Shown one piece after another: positions 8,311 through 16,543 of a stretch of DNA of 64,000 nucleotides. Origin of the DNA: Hymenobacter lapidiphilus (lineage in GTDB: Bacteria > Bacteroidota > Bacteroidia > Cytophagales > Hymenobacteraceae). The number at the start of each line of letters is the position of its first letter. Within the stretch, counting starts at the first letter, position 1. The notes beneath the pieces were generated by a model, which did not search any database, was not told the origin of the DNA, and saw nothing but the letters and a program-made list of their open reading frames with translations. Position numbers and translations under genes: made by a program. The stretch is from contig NZ_JABKAU010000011.1 in NCBI RefSeq assembly GCF_013377885.1, positions 1 through 64,000 of the forward strand. The letters run 5' to 3'.

Positions 8311-9756
8311 ATGATTCGCCTTGCCCCCGCTCTGCTTTCGCTGCTGCTGAATGCCTGCTCGCAGCAGCCCGCCGAAACTCTCCGCCCGCCCGCCCCTGCC
8401 GGCCCGCCGGCCATTGCTGTGCAAAGCAGCCCGGCCCAGGCTGCCGGCCGCTTTCCCGAAACTTTTGAGGCCGGTACCAAGGGTAGCTACGCCAGCGCCA
8501 CCGAAACGCTGGGCACGGGCACCTGGCAACTCACCGAGGCCCTCATCGGCGCTTCCGACCAGGACCACAAGAAGGGAGCCCGTGCGGCCCGCCTGCGCAC
8601 TGGCGGCCGTCTCACCATGACCTTCGACGCCCCGGCCGGCGTGCAGCTTATTCGCATCAGCTCGGCTGCCTACGGCCAAGATGCGGCCAGCACCTGGGAG
8701 CTGTGGGGCAGCCAAGACGGCGGCCGCAGCTACCGCCGCATCGGCCAGCCCGTGCGTACTCAGGGCCCGCGCCTGCTCAGTACCACCTTCGAGGGCAGCA
8801 GTGCCCGCAGCCTGCGGCTGGAAATCCGCAAAACCGATACCGGCTCCGGCCGCCTCAACATCGACGATATCGGTCTTGAAACCGGCACCGGCGCGCCCGT
8901 GGCCGGCGGCCCGGCCACGCAGCCCGGCCCGCCGCCGACTCCGGCTCCGGTTCCGGTTCCCAGCCCTGGTCCGGTTCCCCAGTCGTCCGTTTCTCAGCCC
9001 GATGACAACCTGGCCCTCGGCAACCCCAGCGGGGCCACGGCTTCGCTGAATACGCCCAACAACTACCTGCTCACGCGGCCCCAGTACGCGGTGGGCTACC
9101 ATGCCCGCCGGGGCACGCCCACCTGGGTGAGCTGGCACCTGGGCGCCGCCGATATGGGCAGCGCGCCGCGCCAGGACGATTTCCGGCCCGACCCGGCCCT
9201 GCCCCGGCAGTTCTACGCCGCCACCTCGCGCAGCTACAGCGGCTCGGGCTTCGATAGGGGCCACAACTGCCCCTCCGCCGACCGTACCCGCACGCTCGAC
9301 GACAACTCGGCCACTTTCCTGATGACCAACATGATTCCGCAGGCTGCCAACAACAACCAGCGCACCTGGGGCAACCTCGAAGAATGGACCCGTACCCAGG
9401 TACAGCGCGGGCAGGAAGTGTACATCATCATGGGCAGCTATGGGCAGGGCGGCACCGGCCTGCAAGGCTTCAAAACCACCATTGATGAAGGCCGCGTAAC
9501 GGTGCCGGCCCGCGTCTGGAAGGTGCTGGTGCTGCTACCCGCCGGCTCCAACGACCTGCAGCGGATTGCATCCGGCCAGGCCCGCATCCTAGCCATCGAC
9601 ACGCCCAACGACCAGCAGGTGAGCCCCGACTGGAGCCGCTACCGCGTCAGTGTCGATGTCCTGGAAGCTGCCACCGGACTCGACCTGCTCTCGTCCCTGC
9701 CCGTAGCCGCGCAGGAGCGGTTGGAAGCCCAGATAGACAGCGGCCCGACACGCTAG
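8311..9756 (+). CDS. NucA-like DNA/RNA non-specific endonuclease, lipoprotein
   Basis: 481 residues. Begins with a lipoprotein signal (lipobox LLNAC). Residues about 48-195 form a beta-rich domain ending in a Pro-rich linker (about 200-225); residues 230-481 are a DRGH nuclease. The catalytic motif DRGH is at 315-318 (H318 the general base), followed by ATFLMTNMIPQ and the metal-site region NNNQRTWGNLEEW. These blocks, and the following YIIMGSYG...VTVPARVWK, recall Anabaena NucA more closely than Serratia nuclease. NucA-type enzymes cut DNA and RNA with Mg2+ or Mn2+; a surface-anchored copy would suit nutrient scavenging or removal of extracellular DNA. A possible inhibitor-domain gene lies at 12521. 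Confidence 0.9.
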   Translation: MIRLAPALLSLLLNACSQQPAETLRPPAPAGPPAIAVQSSPAQAAGRFPETFEAGTKGSYASATETLGTGTWQLTEALIGASDQDHKKGARAARLRTGGRLTMTFDAPAGVQLIRISSAAYGQDAASTWELWGSQDGGRSYRRIGQPVRTQGPRLLSTTFEGSSARSLRLEIRKTDTGSGRLNIDDIGLETGTGAPVAGGPATQPGPPPTPAPVPVPSPGPVPQSSVSQPDDNLALGNPSGATASLNTPNNYLLTRPQYAVGYHARRGTPTWVSWHLGAADMGSAPRQDDFRPDPALPRQFYAATSRSYSGSGFDRGHNCPSADRTRTLDDNSATFLMTNMIPQAANNNQRTWGNLEEWTRTQVQRGQEVYIIMGSYGQGGTGLQGFKTTIDEGRVTVPARVWKVLVLLPAGSNDLQRIASGQARILAIDTPNDQQVSPDWSRYRVSVDVLEAATGLDLLSSLPVAAQERLEAQIDSGPTR

Positions 9757-9796
9757 AAGGAAAGGGTAGCTTGTAGTGTAACCGTTGAGGTGAACA

Positions 9797-9883
9797 TCAT
9801 GCTGGGCTTGCCGAAGCATCTCTACCGCTTCATTGCATCGGTTCAGATGAAGCGGTAGAGATGCTTCGGCAAGCTCAGCATGA
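9797..9883. repeat. GTCATGCTGAGC-family palindromic repeat
   Basis: Imperfect inverted repeat with about 37-bp arms between two co-directional genes. The arms carry the family pattern CGAAGCATCTCTACCGCTTC and its complement. Confidence 0.8.
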
Positions 9884-9909
9884 CGTTCTTCCTCATTAAT
9901 ACTTGACCC

Positions 9910-11040
9910 ATGACCCCGACTCCCCAAACCTACCGCTGGGCAGTGGCAGCCTCTTTTGCCGTGCAGGGGCTGTGCTTTGCTACCTGGGCCTCCCGGATTC
10001 CGGCGGTGCAGCATCGGCTGGGTTTGTCGCCGGCCGAGTTGGGCGGGGTGCTGCTGGCGCTGCCGGTGGGCTCGTTGGGCACGCTGCCGCTGGCGGGTTG
10101 GCTCGTGAGCCGCTTTGGGAGCCGGCGGGTGGTGCTGCTGGGCATGCTGCTTTATGGGCTGGGGCTGCCGCTGCTGGGGCTGGCCACCACTGTACCCCAG
10201 CTGCTGGCCGCGCTGGTGCTATTCGGAATGGCCGGCGAGCTGGGCAACATCGGCGTAAACACCCAGGCCGTGGGCGTGGAGGCGCTGTACGGGCGCTCCA
10301 TTATGGCTACTTTCCACGGCCTCTGGAGCCTGGCCGGCTTTGCAGGCGCCGGGCTGGCCGTACTGCTGATTGGACAGGGAGTAGGGCCATTTCCCCATTT
10401 TGCCGGCGTAGCGCTACTGGTGCTGCCCGCCCTGTTGCTACTGGCCCCGCGCCTGCTGCCCGCCGATGCGCCCCGTCCGCCCGGTGCCCCGCTGCTAGCC
10501 CTGCCCGACCGCTCGCTGCTGTTGCTGGGGGTGCTGGCGTTCTGCTCGCTGCTATGCGAGGGCACTATGTTCGACTGGAGCGGCGTGTATTTCCGGCAGG
10601 TGGTGCGGGCACCCGAGGCCTGGGTAGGCCTGGGTTTCGCCGCCTTCATGGCCCTGATGGCCACGGGCCGCTTCGTGGCCGACTGGTTTATTGACCGCTT
10701 CGGCCGCCGCCGCACGCTGGTACTGAGCGGGCTGTTGGAGGCCACCGGGCTGCTGCTGGCCGTGACTTTCCCGACGCTTTGGGCGGCTACGCTGGGCTTT
10801 ATGCTGGTAGGACTGGGCACGGCGGCAGTGGTGCCGCTGGTGTACGGGGCGGCCGGCCGCTCGACAACCATGCCGGCGGGCATGGCGCTGGCAGCCGTCA
10901 CTACGGTCGGGTTCACAGGTTTTCTGCTGGGGCCGCCGCTTATCGGTTTCGTGGCCGGCCTCAGCAGCCTGCGCGTTTCCTTCGCCCTTATTGCTATAAT
11001 GGGCCTGGCCGTAGCCGCCCTGGGCCGAAAGGTGGCCTGA
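9910..11040 (+). CDS. MFS transporter
   Basis: 376 residues, about 12 hydrophobic helices in two six-helix halves. The loop after helix 2 carries LVSRFGSRRVVLLG, matching the major facilitator signature; the equivalent in the second half is DWFIDRFGRRRTLVLSG. It is compact and resembles the sugar/drug MFS group without enough detail to name a substrate. No regulator or enzyme beside it indicates the cargo. Confidence 0.85.
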   Translation: MTPTPQTYRWAVAASFAVQGLCFATWASRIPAVQHRLGLSPAELGGVLLALPVGSLGTLPLAGWLVSRFGSRRVVLLGMLLYGLGLPLLGLATTVPQLLAALVLFGMAGELGNIGVNTQAVGVEALYGRSIMATFHGLWSLAGFAGAGLAVLLIGQGVGPFPHFAGVALLVLPALLLLAPRLLPADAPRPPGAPLLALPDRSLLLLGVLAFCSLLCEGTMFDWSGVYFRQVVRAPEAWVGLGFAAFMALMATGRFVADWFIDRFGRRRTLVLSGLLEATGLLLAVTFPTLWAATLGFMLVGLGTAAVVPLVYGAAGRSTTMPAGMALAAVTTVGFTGFLLGPPLIGFVAGLSSLRVSFALIAIMGLAVAALGRKVA

Positions 11041-11200
11041 TGGAAGCCCCAAATCAATAGTAGGAAGCCGATACATATTCCTCCTTGGCCCAGAGCAGCT
11101 ACCAGCCATCCGACGCGAATAGGCAGGCTGTAGTGAAGGTTTGAGTAGAATGCCGGGCAAGCCTTTACTTTTGACTTCCACCCTTCGACGCCCCCGGCTT

Positions 11201-12307
11201 ATGGCTTCTGATAACATCTACACGCCCCGCCAGCAGTATGTGCTGCTGATTGTGTGCCTCGTAGGCCTGGCGACGCTGATCCTGCTGGGGCTGGGCTCCT
11301 ACATCACGGCGTTTCTGGGGGCCGGGGTGCTGTATGTGGTGCTACGGCCCTGGTTTGCGGCCCTGGTGCACCGCCGCGGCTGGAGCCGGCAGCTGGTAAC
11401 GGCCGGGCTGTTGGCATTTGCCGTGGTGGTCATTATTATGCCCTTCACGGGGCTGGTGCTGATGCTCGTCAACCGCATCCGCCTATATGCCCAGGACACA
11501 AGCCAGATTATGACGGTGTTGCACCTGATTGAGCAGAAAACCGGCTACCAGTTCACCACCGAAACCAACGTGCGCGAGATAATTCAGCAGGCGGTGGCCT
11601 GGCTCAGCACGCGTATTCCGTCGCTGGCCAGCGGGCTGCTGCACTTCACCGTGGTTATTGGCCTCATGCTGTTTACGCTTTACTTCATGTTTGTGCAGGA
11701 AGAAGCCTTCGTGCGGGGCCTGCGCCGCTACCTGCCCTTCCGCGCCGATACGCTGCAGGAGCTGGGCGACTCGTTGCGCAACACGGTAAACGCCAACGTG
11801 CTCGGGCAGGCCCTCATTGCTCTGGTGCAGGCCCTGCTCACCACGCTTACGCTGCAGGTGTTTGGGGTTAAGGATGCCCTGTTCTGGGGTACGCTGTCTT
11901 TTTTCACAGCCTTTATTCCGGTGCTGGGCACACCGCTGGTGTGGGGTCCGGCGGCCATCCTCAAACTGGCCCAGGGCGACACAGGGCAGGGCGTGGGCAT
12001 CCTACTGGTGGGCGTCATCGTCATCATCAACATCGATAACCTGCTGCGTATCGTCCTGGCCAAGCGCATGGGCGACATCCACCCGCTCATCACGCTGGCC
12101 GGCGTAGTGCTGGGCGTCGAGCTGTTTGGCCTGCTGGGCCTGGTAATGGGGCCACTGCTACTCTCTTACCTGATTGTGTTGGTAGGCGTATTCGAGCGCG
12201 AGAACCACATTCTCAAACGGTTCCAGACCGAGCCCGCCGGCCCCCTGCCGGAGCCCGCATTACCAAAGCTGCCGGAGAAAGGCCTGAAAGAAAACCGGCC
12301 ATCCTAA
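11201..12307 (+). CDS. AI-2E (PerM/UPF0118) family transporter
   Basis: 368 residues from the ATG at 11201. It has the arrangement of the PerM/TqsA family: two N-terminal helix pairs, a soluble helical stretch (residues about 90-150) and a C-terminal cluster of helices with FIPVLGTPLVWGPAAI and NIDNLLRIVLAKRMGDIHP, both typical. The family includes autoinducer-2 exporters and Na+/H+ antiporters, so the substrate is open. The tail is Pro/Glu-rich. An in-frame ATG at 11141 would add 20 residues before the first helix; I prefer 11201. Confidence 0.85.
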   Translation: MASDNIYTPRQQYVLLIVCLVGLATLILLGLGSYITAFLGAGVLYVVLRPWFAALVHRRGWSRQLVTAGLLAFAVVVIIMPFTGLVLMLVNRIRLYAQDTSQIMTVLHLIEQKTGYQFTTETNVREIIQQAVAWLSTRIPSLASGLLHFTVVIGLMLFTLYFMFVQEEAFVRGLRRYLPFRADTLQELGDSLRNTVNANVLGQALIALVQALLTTLTLQVFGVKDALFWGTLSFFTAFIPVLGTPLVWGPAAILKLAQGDTGQGVGILLVGVIVIINIDNLLRIVLAKRMGDIHPLITLAGVVLGVELFGLLGLVMGPLLLSYLIVLVGVFERENHILKRFQTEPAGPLPEPALPKLPEKGLKENRPS

Positions 12308-12332
12308 GCCGATAGTTGATCCGAAAAAGACA

Positions 12333-12420
12333 GTCATGCTGAGCTTGCCGAAGCATCTCTACCACTTCGTTGAATGCGTGCTACGAAACGGTAGAGATAC
12401 TTCGGCAGGCTCAGCATGAC
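12333..12420. repeat. GTCATGCTGAGC-family palindromic repeat
   Basis: Inverted repeat with about 33-bp imperfect arms between convergent genes (AI-2E transporter and HIT-NuiA), followed after 38 bp by an unrelated palindrome at 12459. Confidence 0.8.
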
Positions 12421-12458
12421 CGCCCTTTTCGCTACAGTTGCTTACGCGCCATCACCTA

Positions 12459-12502
12459 AACAGGCAGTAGAGACGCGAAGGGTCGCGTCTCTACTGCCTG
12501 TT
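12459..12502. repeat. GAGACGCG palindrome
   Basis: Perfect 20-bp inverted repeat (AACAGGCAGTAGAGACGCGA) with a 4-nt loop, 18 bp from the stop of the HIT-NuiA gene. It belongs to a different family from the GTCAT palindromes. It can serve as the terminator for that gene. Confidence 0.75.
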
Positions 12503-12520
12503 CACAGACCCGCAACCGGC

Positions 12521-13432
12521 TTAGGTTTCGGTAAGCACCGTTTTGAAGCCCTGCAGTTGGCCGCCTTCGCCCTCGCCGAGCACCAGCACCGGCACCTGCG
12601 GGCCCTTGCCGAAGCGGTAAACCTGCGTACCGCTCAGCTCCTGCTTCAGAAACATCTGCAGCTGCTTGAAGCGGTTAGCCATTTCGGCGCTGCCGGTTAC
12701 CCCATTATCGGCGGTGTGGTTGCGCAGGAAGTACGTAAGCTCCTGCCGCTCTACGGGCGTGCCGACCGGCACGCCGGCCAGCTTGGCCAGGGCCGCGTCG
12801 GTGAGGCCGCCAGCCGGGGCTGCGAAGCTCACCGCCGTCAACGGCGCCTCCGATTCACTCATGTAGGTGAGGCCCTTGGTCATTTCACGCAAGGGTCCCA
12901 AGGTTGCGTCATCAGCAGCCGAGGCGGCGTCGGGAATTGGGGCCTGGAAAGCATCGGGCTCGGAGGCTTCCACCGTTTCGCGGCCGCCCTTGGTGTCGCG
13001 CGGGTCGGTGGGCATTTCGGGGGTGCCGGCTACTACGGTGGGCACTTGAGCACCAATGGCGGCAGCCAGCTCGTTCATGCGTCGCTCGTCCACCTTTATT
13101 TTGGGGTTGGCGAAGTTCATATCGGCCACTTTGTTCATCGGAATCAGATGGATGTGGGCGTGGGGCACTTCGAGCCCGATAACGGCCACGCCCACCCGCT
13201 TGCAGGGCACGGCGGCCCGCACGCCGGCCGCCACGCGCTGGGCAAACAGGTGCAGCGCCGCCAGCTCGGCCGGCGGCAGGTCGAAGATATAATCCACCTC
13301 GCGCTTCGGAATAACGAGCGTATGCCCCTCCACGAGCGGCGTAATGTCGAGGAAAGCCAAGTGGTGCTCGTCTTCGGCTACTTTATAAACGGGCAGTTCG
13401 CCGGCTACAATACGCGAGAAAATAGAAGGCAT
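12521..13432 (-). CDS. HIT-family protein fused to a nuclease A inhibitor (NuiA-like) domain
   Basis: 303 residues. Residues 1 to about 105 are a HIT (histidine triad) domain of the Hint/PKCI type, with the nucleotide-binding triad H91-x-H93-x-H95 (PHAHIHLIP) and the N-terminal SIFSRIVAGELP. Typical HIT proteins stop near 110-130 residues. Residues about 106-175 form a low-complexity linker. Residues 177-303 match the NuiA inhibitor of NucA-type nucleases: LTYMSESEAPL, a TPVE block, FKQLQMFLKQELSGTQVYR and a terminal GFKTVLTET. As I recall from the NucA-NuiA structure, the free C-terminal Thr of NuiA helps block the active-site metal; this protein also ends in Thr. It lies downstream of greA, a common HIT neighbour in this phylum. 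Confidence 0.88.
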   Translation of the reverse strand: MPSIFSRIVAGELPVYKVAEDEHHLAFLDITPLVEGHTLVIPKREVDYIFDLPPAELAALHLFAQRVAAGVRAAVPCKRVGVAVIGLEVPHAHIHLIPMNKVADMNFANPKIKVDERRMNELAAAIGAQVPTVVAGTPEMPTDPRDTKGGRETVEASEPDAFQAPIPDAASAADDATLGPLREMTKGLTYMSESEAPLTAVSFAAPAGGLTDAALAKLAGVPVGTPVERQELTYFLRNHTADNGVTGSAEMANRFKQLQMFLKQELSGTQVYRFGKGPQVPVLVLGEGEGGQLQGFKTVLTET

Positions 13433-13501
13433 ACTATTTTGGAGGTGAGACGTGAGATAAGACAGCGGAGAGGCTCCGGCAGTAAGTCTACGAACTTACC
13501 G

Positions 13502-13541
13502 CAAAAAAGAAGAGGTGAGTCCCGGTTTGGGCCTCACCTCT
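13502..13541 (-). terminator. Terminator after greA
   Basis: On the minus strand, a 13-bp stem (AGAGGTGAGGCCC against GGGACTCACCTCT, one mismatch) is followed by TCTTTTTTGC. It separates greA from the HIT-NuiA gene, so the latter probably has its own start or depends on read-through. Confidence 0.75.
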
Positions 13542-13568
13542 CCCATCTGATTGCTCGTTCCTAAAACA

Positions 13569-14042
13569 CTAGCGGCTGATTTCCAGCACCTGAAACTGCA
13601 GCTTACCGGCCGGCACTGTTATTTCGGCCGTTTCGCCAACCGACTTGCCCAGCAGGCCCTTGCCGATAGGCGACTTGACGGAGATTTTGCCGGTGGCCAG
13701 GTTGGCTTCTTCCTCGGCTACCAGGGTGTAGTCGAGTACCATATTGTTTTTGAGGTTCTTGAGCTTCACCTTGCTCATGATGAGCACCTTGCTCAGGTCG
13801 AGGTTGGTTTCGTCGAGCAGGCGGGCGTTGCCCAATACTTCTTCCAGCTTGGCAATCTTAAGCTCCAACAGGCCCTGGGCATCCTTGGCGGCGTCGTACT
13901 CGGCGTTTTCGCTCAGGTCGCCCTTGTCGCGGGCCTCGCGCAGGTCGTCGGCGGCCTTGGCCCGGCCCCTGATTTTAAGGTCCTGTAGCTCAACTTTGAG
14001 CTTCTGAAGTCCTTCGGGGGTATAGTAGTTGATGGTAGACAT
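13569..14042 (-). CDS. greA: Transcription elongation factor GreA
   Basis: 157 residues, standard length. GreA binds the RNA polymerase secondary channel and stimulates cleavage of backtracked RNA. The N-terminal coiled coil (residues 8-75) ends in the acidic tip DKGDLSENAEYDAA with D42 and E45, the residues that act at the polymerase active site. The C-terminal FKBP-like domain carries SPIGKGLLGKSVGE. The start at 14042 is supported by the family N-terminus. A terminator-like hairpin with a U-tract lies just upstream, as described under findings. Confidence 0.97.
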   Translation of the reverse strand: MSTINYYTPEGLQKLKVELQDLKIRGRAKAADDLREARDKGDLSENAEYDAAKDAQGLLELKIAKLEEVLGNARLLDETNLDLSKVLIMSKVKLKNLKNNMVLDYTLVAEEEANLATGKISVKSPIGKGLLGKSVGETAEITVPAGKLQFQVLEISR

Positions 14043-14061
14043 GACATGGGTGGAATTAGCT

Positions 14062-14103
14062 CAAAAAAATAAGGAGAACGGCCAGCGTGGCTGGCCGTTC
14101 TCC
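14062..14103 (-). promoter_or_regulatory. Terminator-like hairpin in the greA leader
   Basis: On the minus strand a perfect 14-bp stem (GGAGAACGGCCAGC, 3-nt loop) is followed by TTATTTTTTT, ending about 20 nt before the greA start codon. It may end the transcript of the upstream dehydrogenase gene, attenuate greA, or both. A promoter -7-like TATATTTG on the minus strand lies upstream at 14120-14127, which would put the hairpin inside the greA 5' leader. Confidence 0.65.
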
Positions 14104-14119
14104 CCTTGGTAGGTGCAAG

Positions 14120-14127
14120 CAAATATA
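14120..14127 (-). promoter_or_regulatory. greA: Candidate greA promoter -7 element
   Basis: Minus-strand TATATTTG matches the Bacteroidota -7 consensus TAnnTTTG. The -33 box is not convincing: the nearest TTG is 25 nt away. If used, it gives a leader of roughly 70 nt containing the hairpin at 14073-14103. Confidence 0.4.
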
Positions 14128-14183
14128 CGAAAATTGGGGAAAGAGTGATGGGCAAGGAAGTAATGGAGCCAGAAGACGCAGGA

Positions 14184-14200
14184 GTGTCATTCTGAGCATG
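14184..14200. repeat. Solitary half of a GTCATTCTGAGC repeat
   Basis: GTGTCATTCTGAGCATG appears once with no matching arm nearby, probably a decayed copy of the palindromic family, 21 bp from the stop of the dehydrogenase gene. Confidence 0.5.
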
Positions 14201-14220
14201 TGGCGCATTACACCTTCATT

Positions 14221-15162
14221 TCAGCGCCCCAAAAACGCCGCCAGCTTGCGGGCCAGCACGGCGTTGATACGCTCATAGCTCTGGAACGTCCAGCCGCCGA
14301 TATGGGGCGCGAGCACCACGTTGGGGGCCGTGCGCAGGTACTCGAAGCGGGCCTGCTGCCCGGGGTCAAGCGTGGCGAGCTTTTCGTTTTCGAGCACATC
14401 GAGCGCCGCCCCCCGGATTTGGCCGGTGCGCAGGCGGCTCACCAGCGCGGCATGATCGAGCACTTCGCCCCGGGCCGTATTCAGCAGCCAGATGGCGTTC
14501 GGAAAGCCGGCCAGAAATTCCTCGTTCACGAAATGGTGGTTAGCCTTCTCGTACGGAATGTGCAGGCTCAGCACCTCGGCGCGGGCCTGTAGCTCGGCCA
14601 GCGGCACCAGCGTGGCGTACGCATCGGACGGGCAGGCGGGGGCGTGGTCGTGGGCCAGCACGGTGCAGCCGAAAGCGCTGAGGCGGCGCGCGAAGGCCCG
14701 GCCCATATGCCCGTAGCCCAGCAGGCCCACGGTTTTGCCGCCCAGCTCCTCGCCCCGGTTGGCCTCGCGGTGCCACTGCCCGGCCCGCACCTCAGCATCG
14801 GCCCGCGGCAGGTGCCGGAACAGTGCCAGCAGCAGGCCAATGGCGTATTCGCCCACCGCGTCGCGGTTACCCTCGGGGGCATTCAGCAGCGTTACGCCCG
14901 CGTCGGTCAGGGCCTGCTCATCAATGTTATCGACCCCGGCGCCGGCGCGGCACACGTAGCGCAGCTGCGGGCCGTGGGCCAGCAACTCGTGCGTTACGCG
15001 CAGCTTCGAGCGCACCACCAACCCCTCGTAGGGGTGGGCGGCCAGGGCAGCAGGCACCTCGGCGGCCGTCAGGTCGGGGCGGTAGTGCAGCGTCAGGCCC
15101 AGCGGCTCCAGGTACGCCGGCAGGCTGGAATGCATGTCGTCGATGATGAGGCAGAGGGACAT
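14221..15162 (-). CDS. D-isomer-specific 2-hydroxyacid dehydrogenase
   Basis: 313 residues. NAD-binding Rossmann fold with GYGHMG at residues 149-154. The substrate/catalytic parts are CRAGAGVDNID, LNTARGEVLDHAAL (conserved Arg) and APHIGGWT (catalytic His). It resembles phosphoglycerate dehydrogenase-like enzymes but lacks a regulatory ACT domain, so the substrate could be 3-phosphoglycerate or another 2-hydroxyacid. It is not next to serine biosynthesis genes. Start at the only ATG near the fold's N-terminus. Confidence 0.9.
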   Translation of the reverse strand: MSLCLIIDDMHSSLPAYLEPLGLTLHYRPDLTAAEVPAALAAHPYEGLVVRSKLRVTHELLAHGPQLRYVCRAGAGVDNIDEQALTDAGVTLLNAPEGNRDAVGEYAIGLLLALFRHLPRADAEVRAGQWHREANRGEELGGKTVGLLGYGHMGRAFARRLSAFGCTVLAHDHAPACPSDAYATLVPLAELQARAEVLSLHIPYEKANHHFVNEEFLAGFPNAIWLLNTARGEVLDHAALVSRLRTGQIRGAALDVLENEKLATLDPGQQARFEYLRTAPNVVLAPHIGGWTFQSYERINAVLARKLAAFLGR

Positions 15163-15356
15163 CTTTTTCGGGTGTAAATGGCGGGTGGCAAATGGTTCTA
15201 CGAAGGTATTGCTATCTGCCCCAACCAGCCGCCAGGTGGGGCTTCAATTACCCCGGTCATCCGTCGGCAAGCGGCCTGATTTTGCGCGGGCTCCTCTCCT
15301 TTTCAGCTGTAGCCCATTCGATCATTTGATACCTTTGGCCCGCCGCTATTGACTTT

Positions 15357-15518
15357 GAAGCTTTTTAGAAAGTACCCGGAACTAATCAGAACGTCATGCT
15401 TCATCTGGCGTCCGCGCAGCCGAAGCATCTCTCCCGCTTCGTTGAATAGCTGCTACGAAGCGGTAGAGATGCTTCGACAAGCTCAGCATGACGGTATTTT
15501 GACTTTCTAAACAGCTTC
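15357..15518. repeat. Compound palindromic repeat
   Basis: Outer arms GAAGCTTTTTAGAAAGT (15357-15373) and its near complement (15502-15518) flank an inner GTCATGCT...AGCATGAC palindrome (about 15392-15493). The same inner/outer combination is seen at 81-232. It fills most of the 378-bp gap between the dehydrogenase and the DUF3078 gene; the rest of that gap (15163-15356) shows nothing I can name. Confidence 0.8.
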
Positions 15519-15540
15519 CTTATTTCCTAATTCAGCCCCC

Positions 15541-16473
15541 ATGAAACACACCTTTACCCTGATTCTGTTACTCGTATTGGCGGCCTGGGGCCCTTCGCAG
15601 GCAGCGGCCCAAACGGCGCCCGATGCTGCCGTGGTGCCCGACTCAGCCTGGAAGAAAAGCTTCACCTCGACGCTTAACTTTCAGCAGGGCCTGCTCTCGT
15701 CCAACTGGCGCGGCGGCGGCGTCAGCTCCCTAGGGCTAAATGCCTCGATCAATGCCAAAGCCGATTATCAACGGGGTATTTATAGCTGGGACAATCAGGC
15801 CGACTTGCTCTATGCCTTCGTTTCGAACAAGGGCCAGGGCTACCGCAAAAGCCTCGACCGGATTTACCTGGACACCAAATACGGCCGGGCAATGAGCCCG
15901 AATTGGGACATGTTCGTGTCGCTGAATCTGCTTACCCAGTTCGCGCCCGGCTACAAGTACTCCGACGATGCCAACGGACGGCAGCGGGCACAGCTCGTCT
16001 CCTCCACCTTCGCGCCGGCTTTCCTCACGGCCGCCTATGGCTTCGAGTATCACCCTACCAGCTACTTCAAGCTGCGCCTCTCGCCCTTCGCCCCGCGCCT
16101 GACGGTGGTGAGCCGCCCCGAGCGGTTTGTGGCCGCGCTGGGCGAAAAGCCCTACGGCGTTAACCTGGGCCGCTCCACCCGTTTTGAGATATTGGCCGCC
16201 CAGATTCTAGCCGAGTTCGACAAGGACGTTGCCACCAACGTGAACCTGAAGGCCCGCTACCTGCTGTTCGCCAACTATGGCTCCGACTTCGCCCTACGCC
16301 GCATCGACCACCGCCTCGACGCCAGCCTCACGGCCAAGGTCAACCGCTACGTGAATGTAGCCCTGACCGGCATTTTGCTCTACGATTACGACCAGGACAC
16401 CGCCCTACAGTACAGCCAGGGCCTGACGCTGGGCCTCATCTATTCAGTGCAGAATTTCAAGGAGAAGAAGTAA
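15541..16473 (+). CDS. DUF3078 outer-membrane beta-barrel-like protein
   Basis: 310 residues with signal peptide (to AAAQ). The mature protein opens with WKKSFTSTLNFQQGLLSSNWRGGG, characteristic of DUF3078 proteins of Bacteroidota. The rest alternates hydrophobic and polar residues in short strands with Tyr/Phe pairs, consistent with a small outer-membrane barrel; it ends YSVQNFKEKK. Function unknown. It is transcribed alone after a large repeat. Confidence 0.85.
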   Translation: MKHTFTLILLLVLAAWGPSQAAAQTAPDAAVVPDSAWKKSFTSTLNFQQGLLSSNWRGGGVSSLGLNASINAKADYQRGIYSWDNQADLLYAFVSNKGQGYRKSLDRIYLDTKYGRAMSPNWDMFVSLNLLTQFAPGYKYSDDANGRQRAQLVSSTFAPAFLTAAYGFEYHPTSYFKLRLSPFAPRLTVVSRPERFVAALGEKPYGVNLGRSTRFEILAAQILAEFDKDVATNVNLKARYLLFANYGSDFALRRIDHRLDASLTAKVNRYVNVALTGILLYDYDQDTALQYSQGLTLGLIYSVQNFKEKK

Positions 16474-16543
16474 CCACTTCAGCTGCGCCTCCCATACGTC
16501 GCTTCATGCCCAGAATAAAAAAGGATAGGGGGCTATAGTTATT

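Noticed and set aside
7939..9465. 508-codon frame antisense to the nuclease gene
   Set aside because: Gly/Ala/Arg-rich with no domain; it overlaps both the nuclease and the EEP-family gene.
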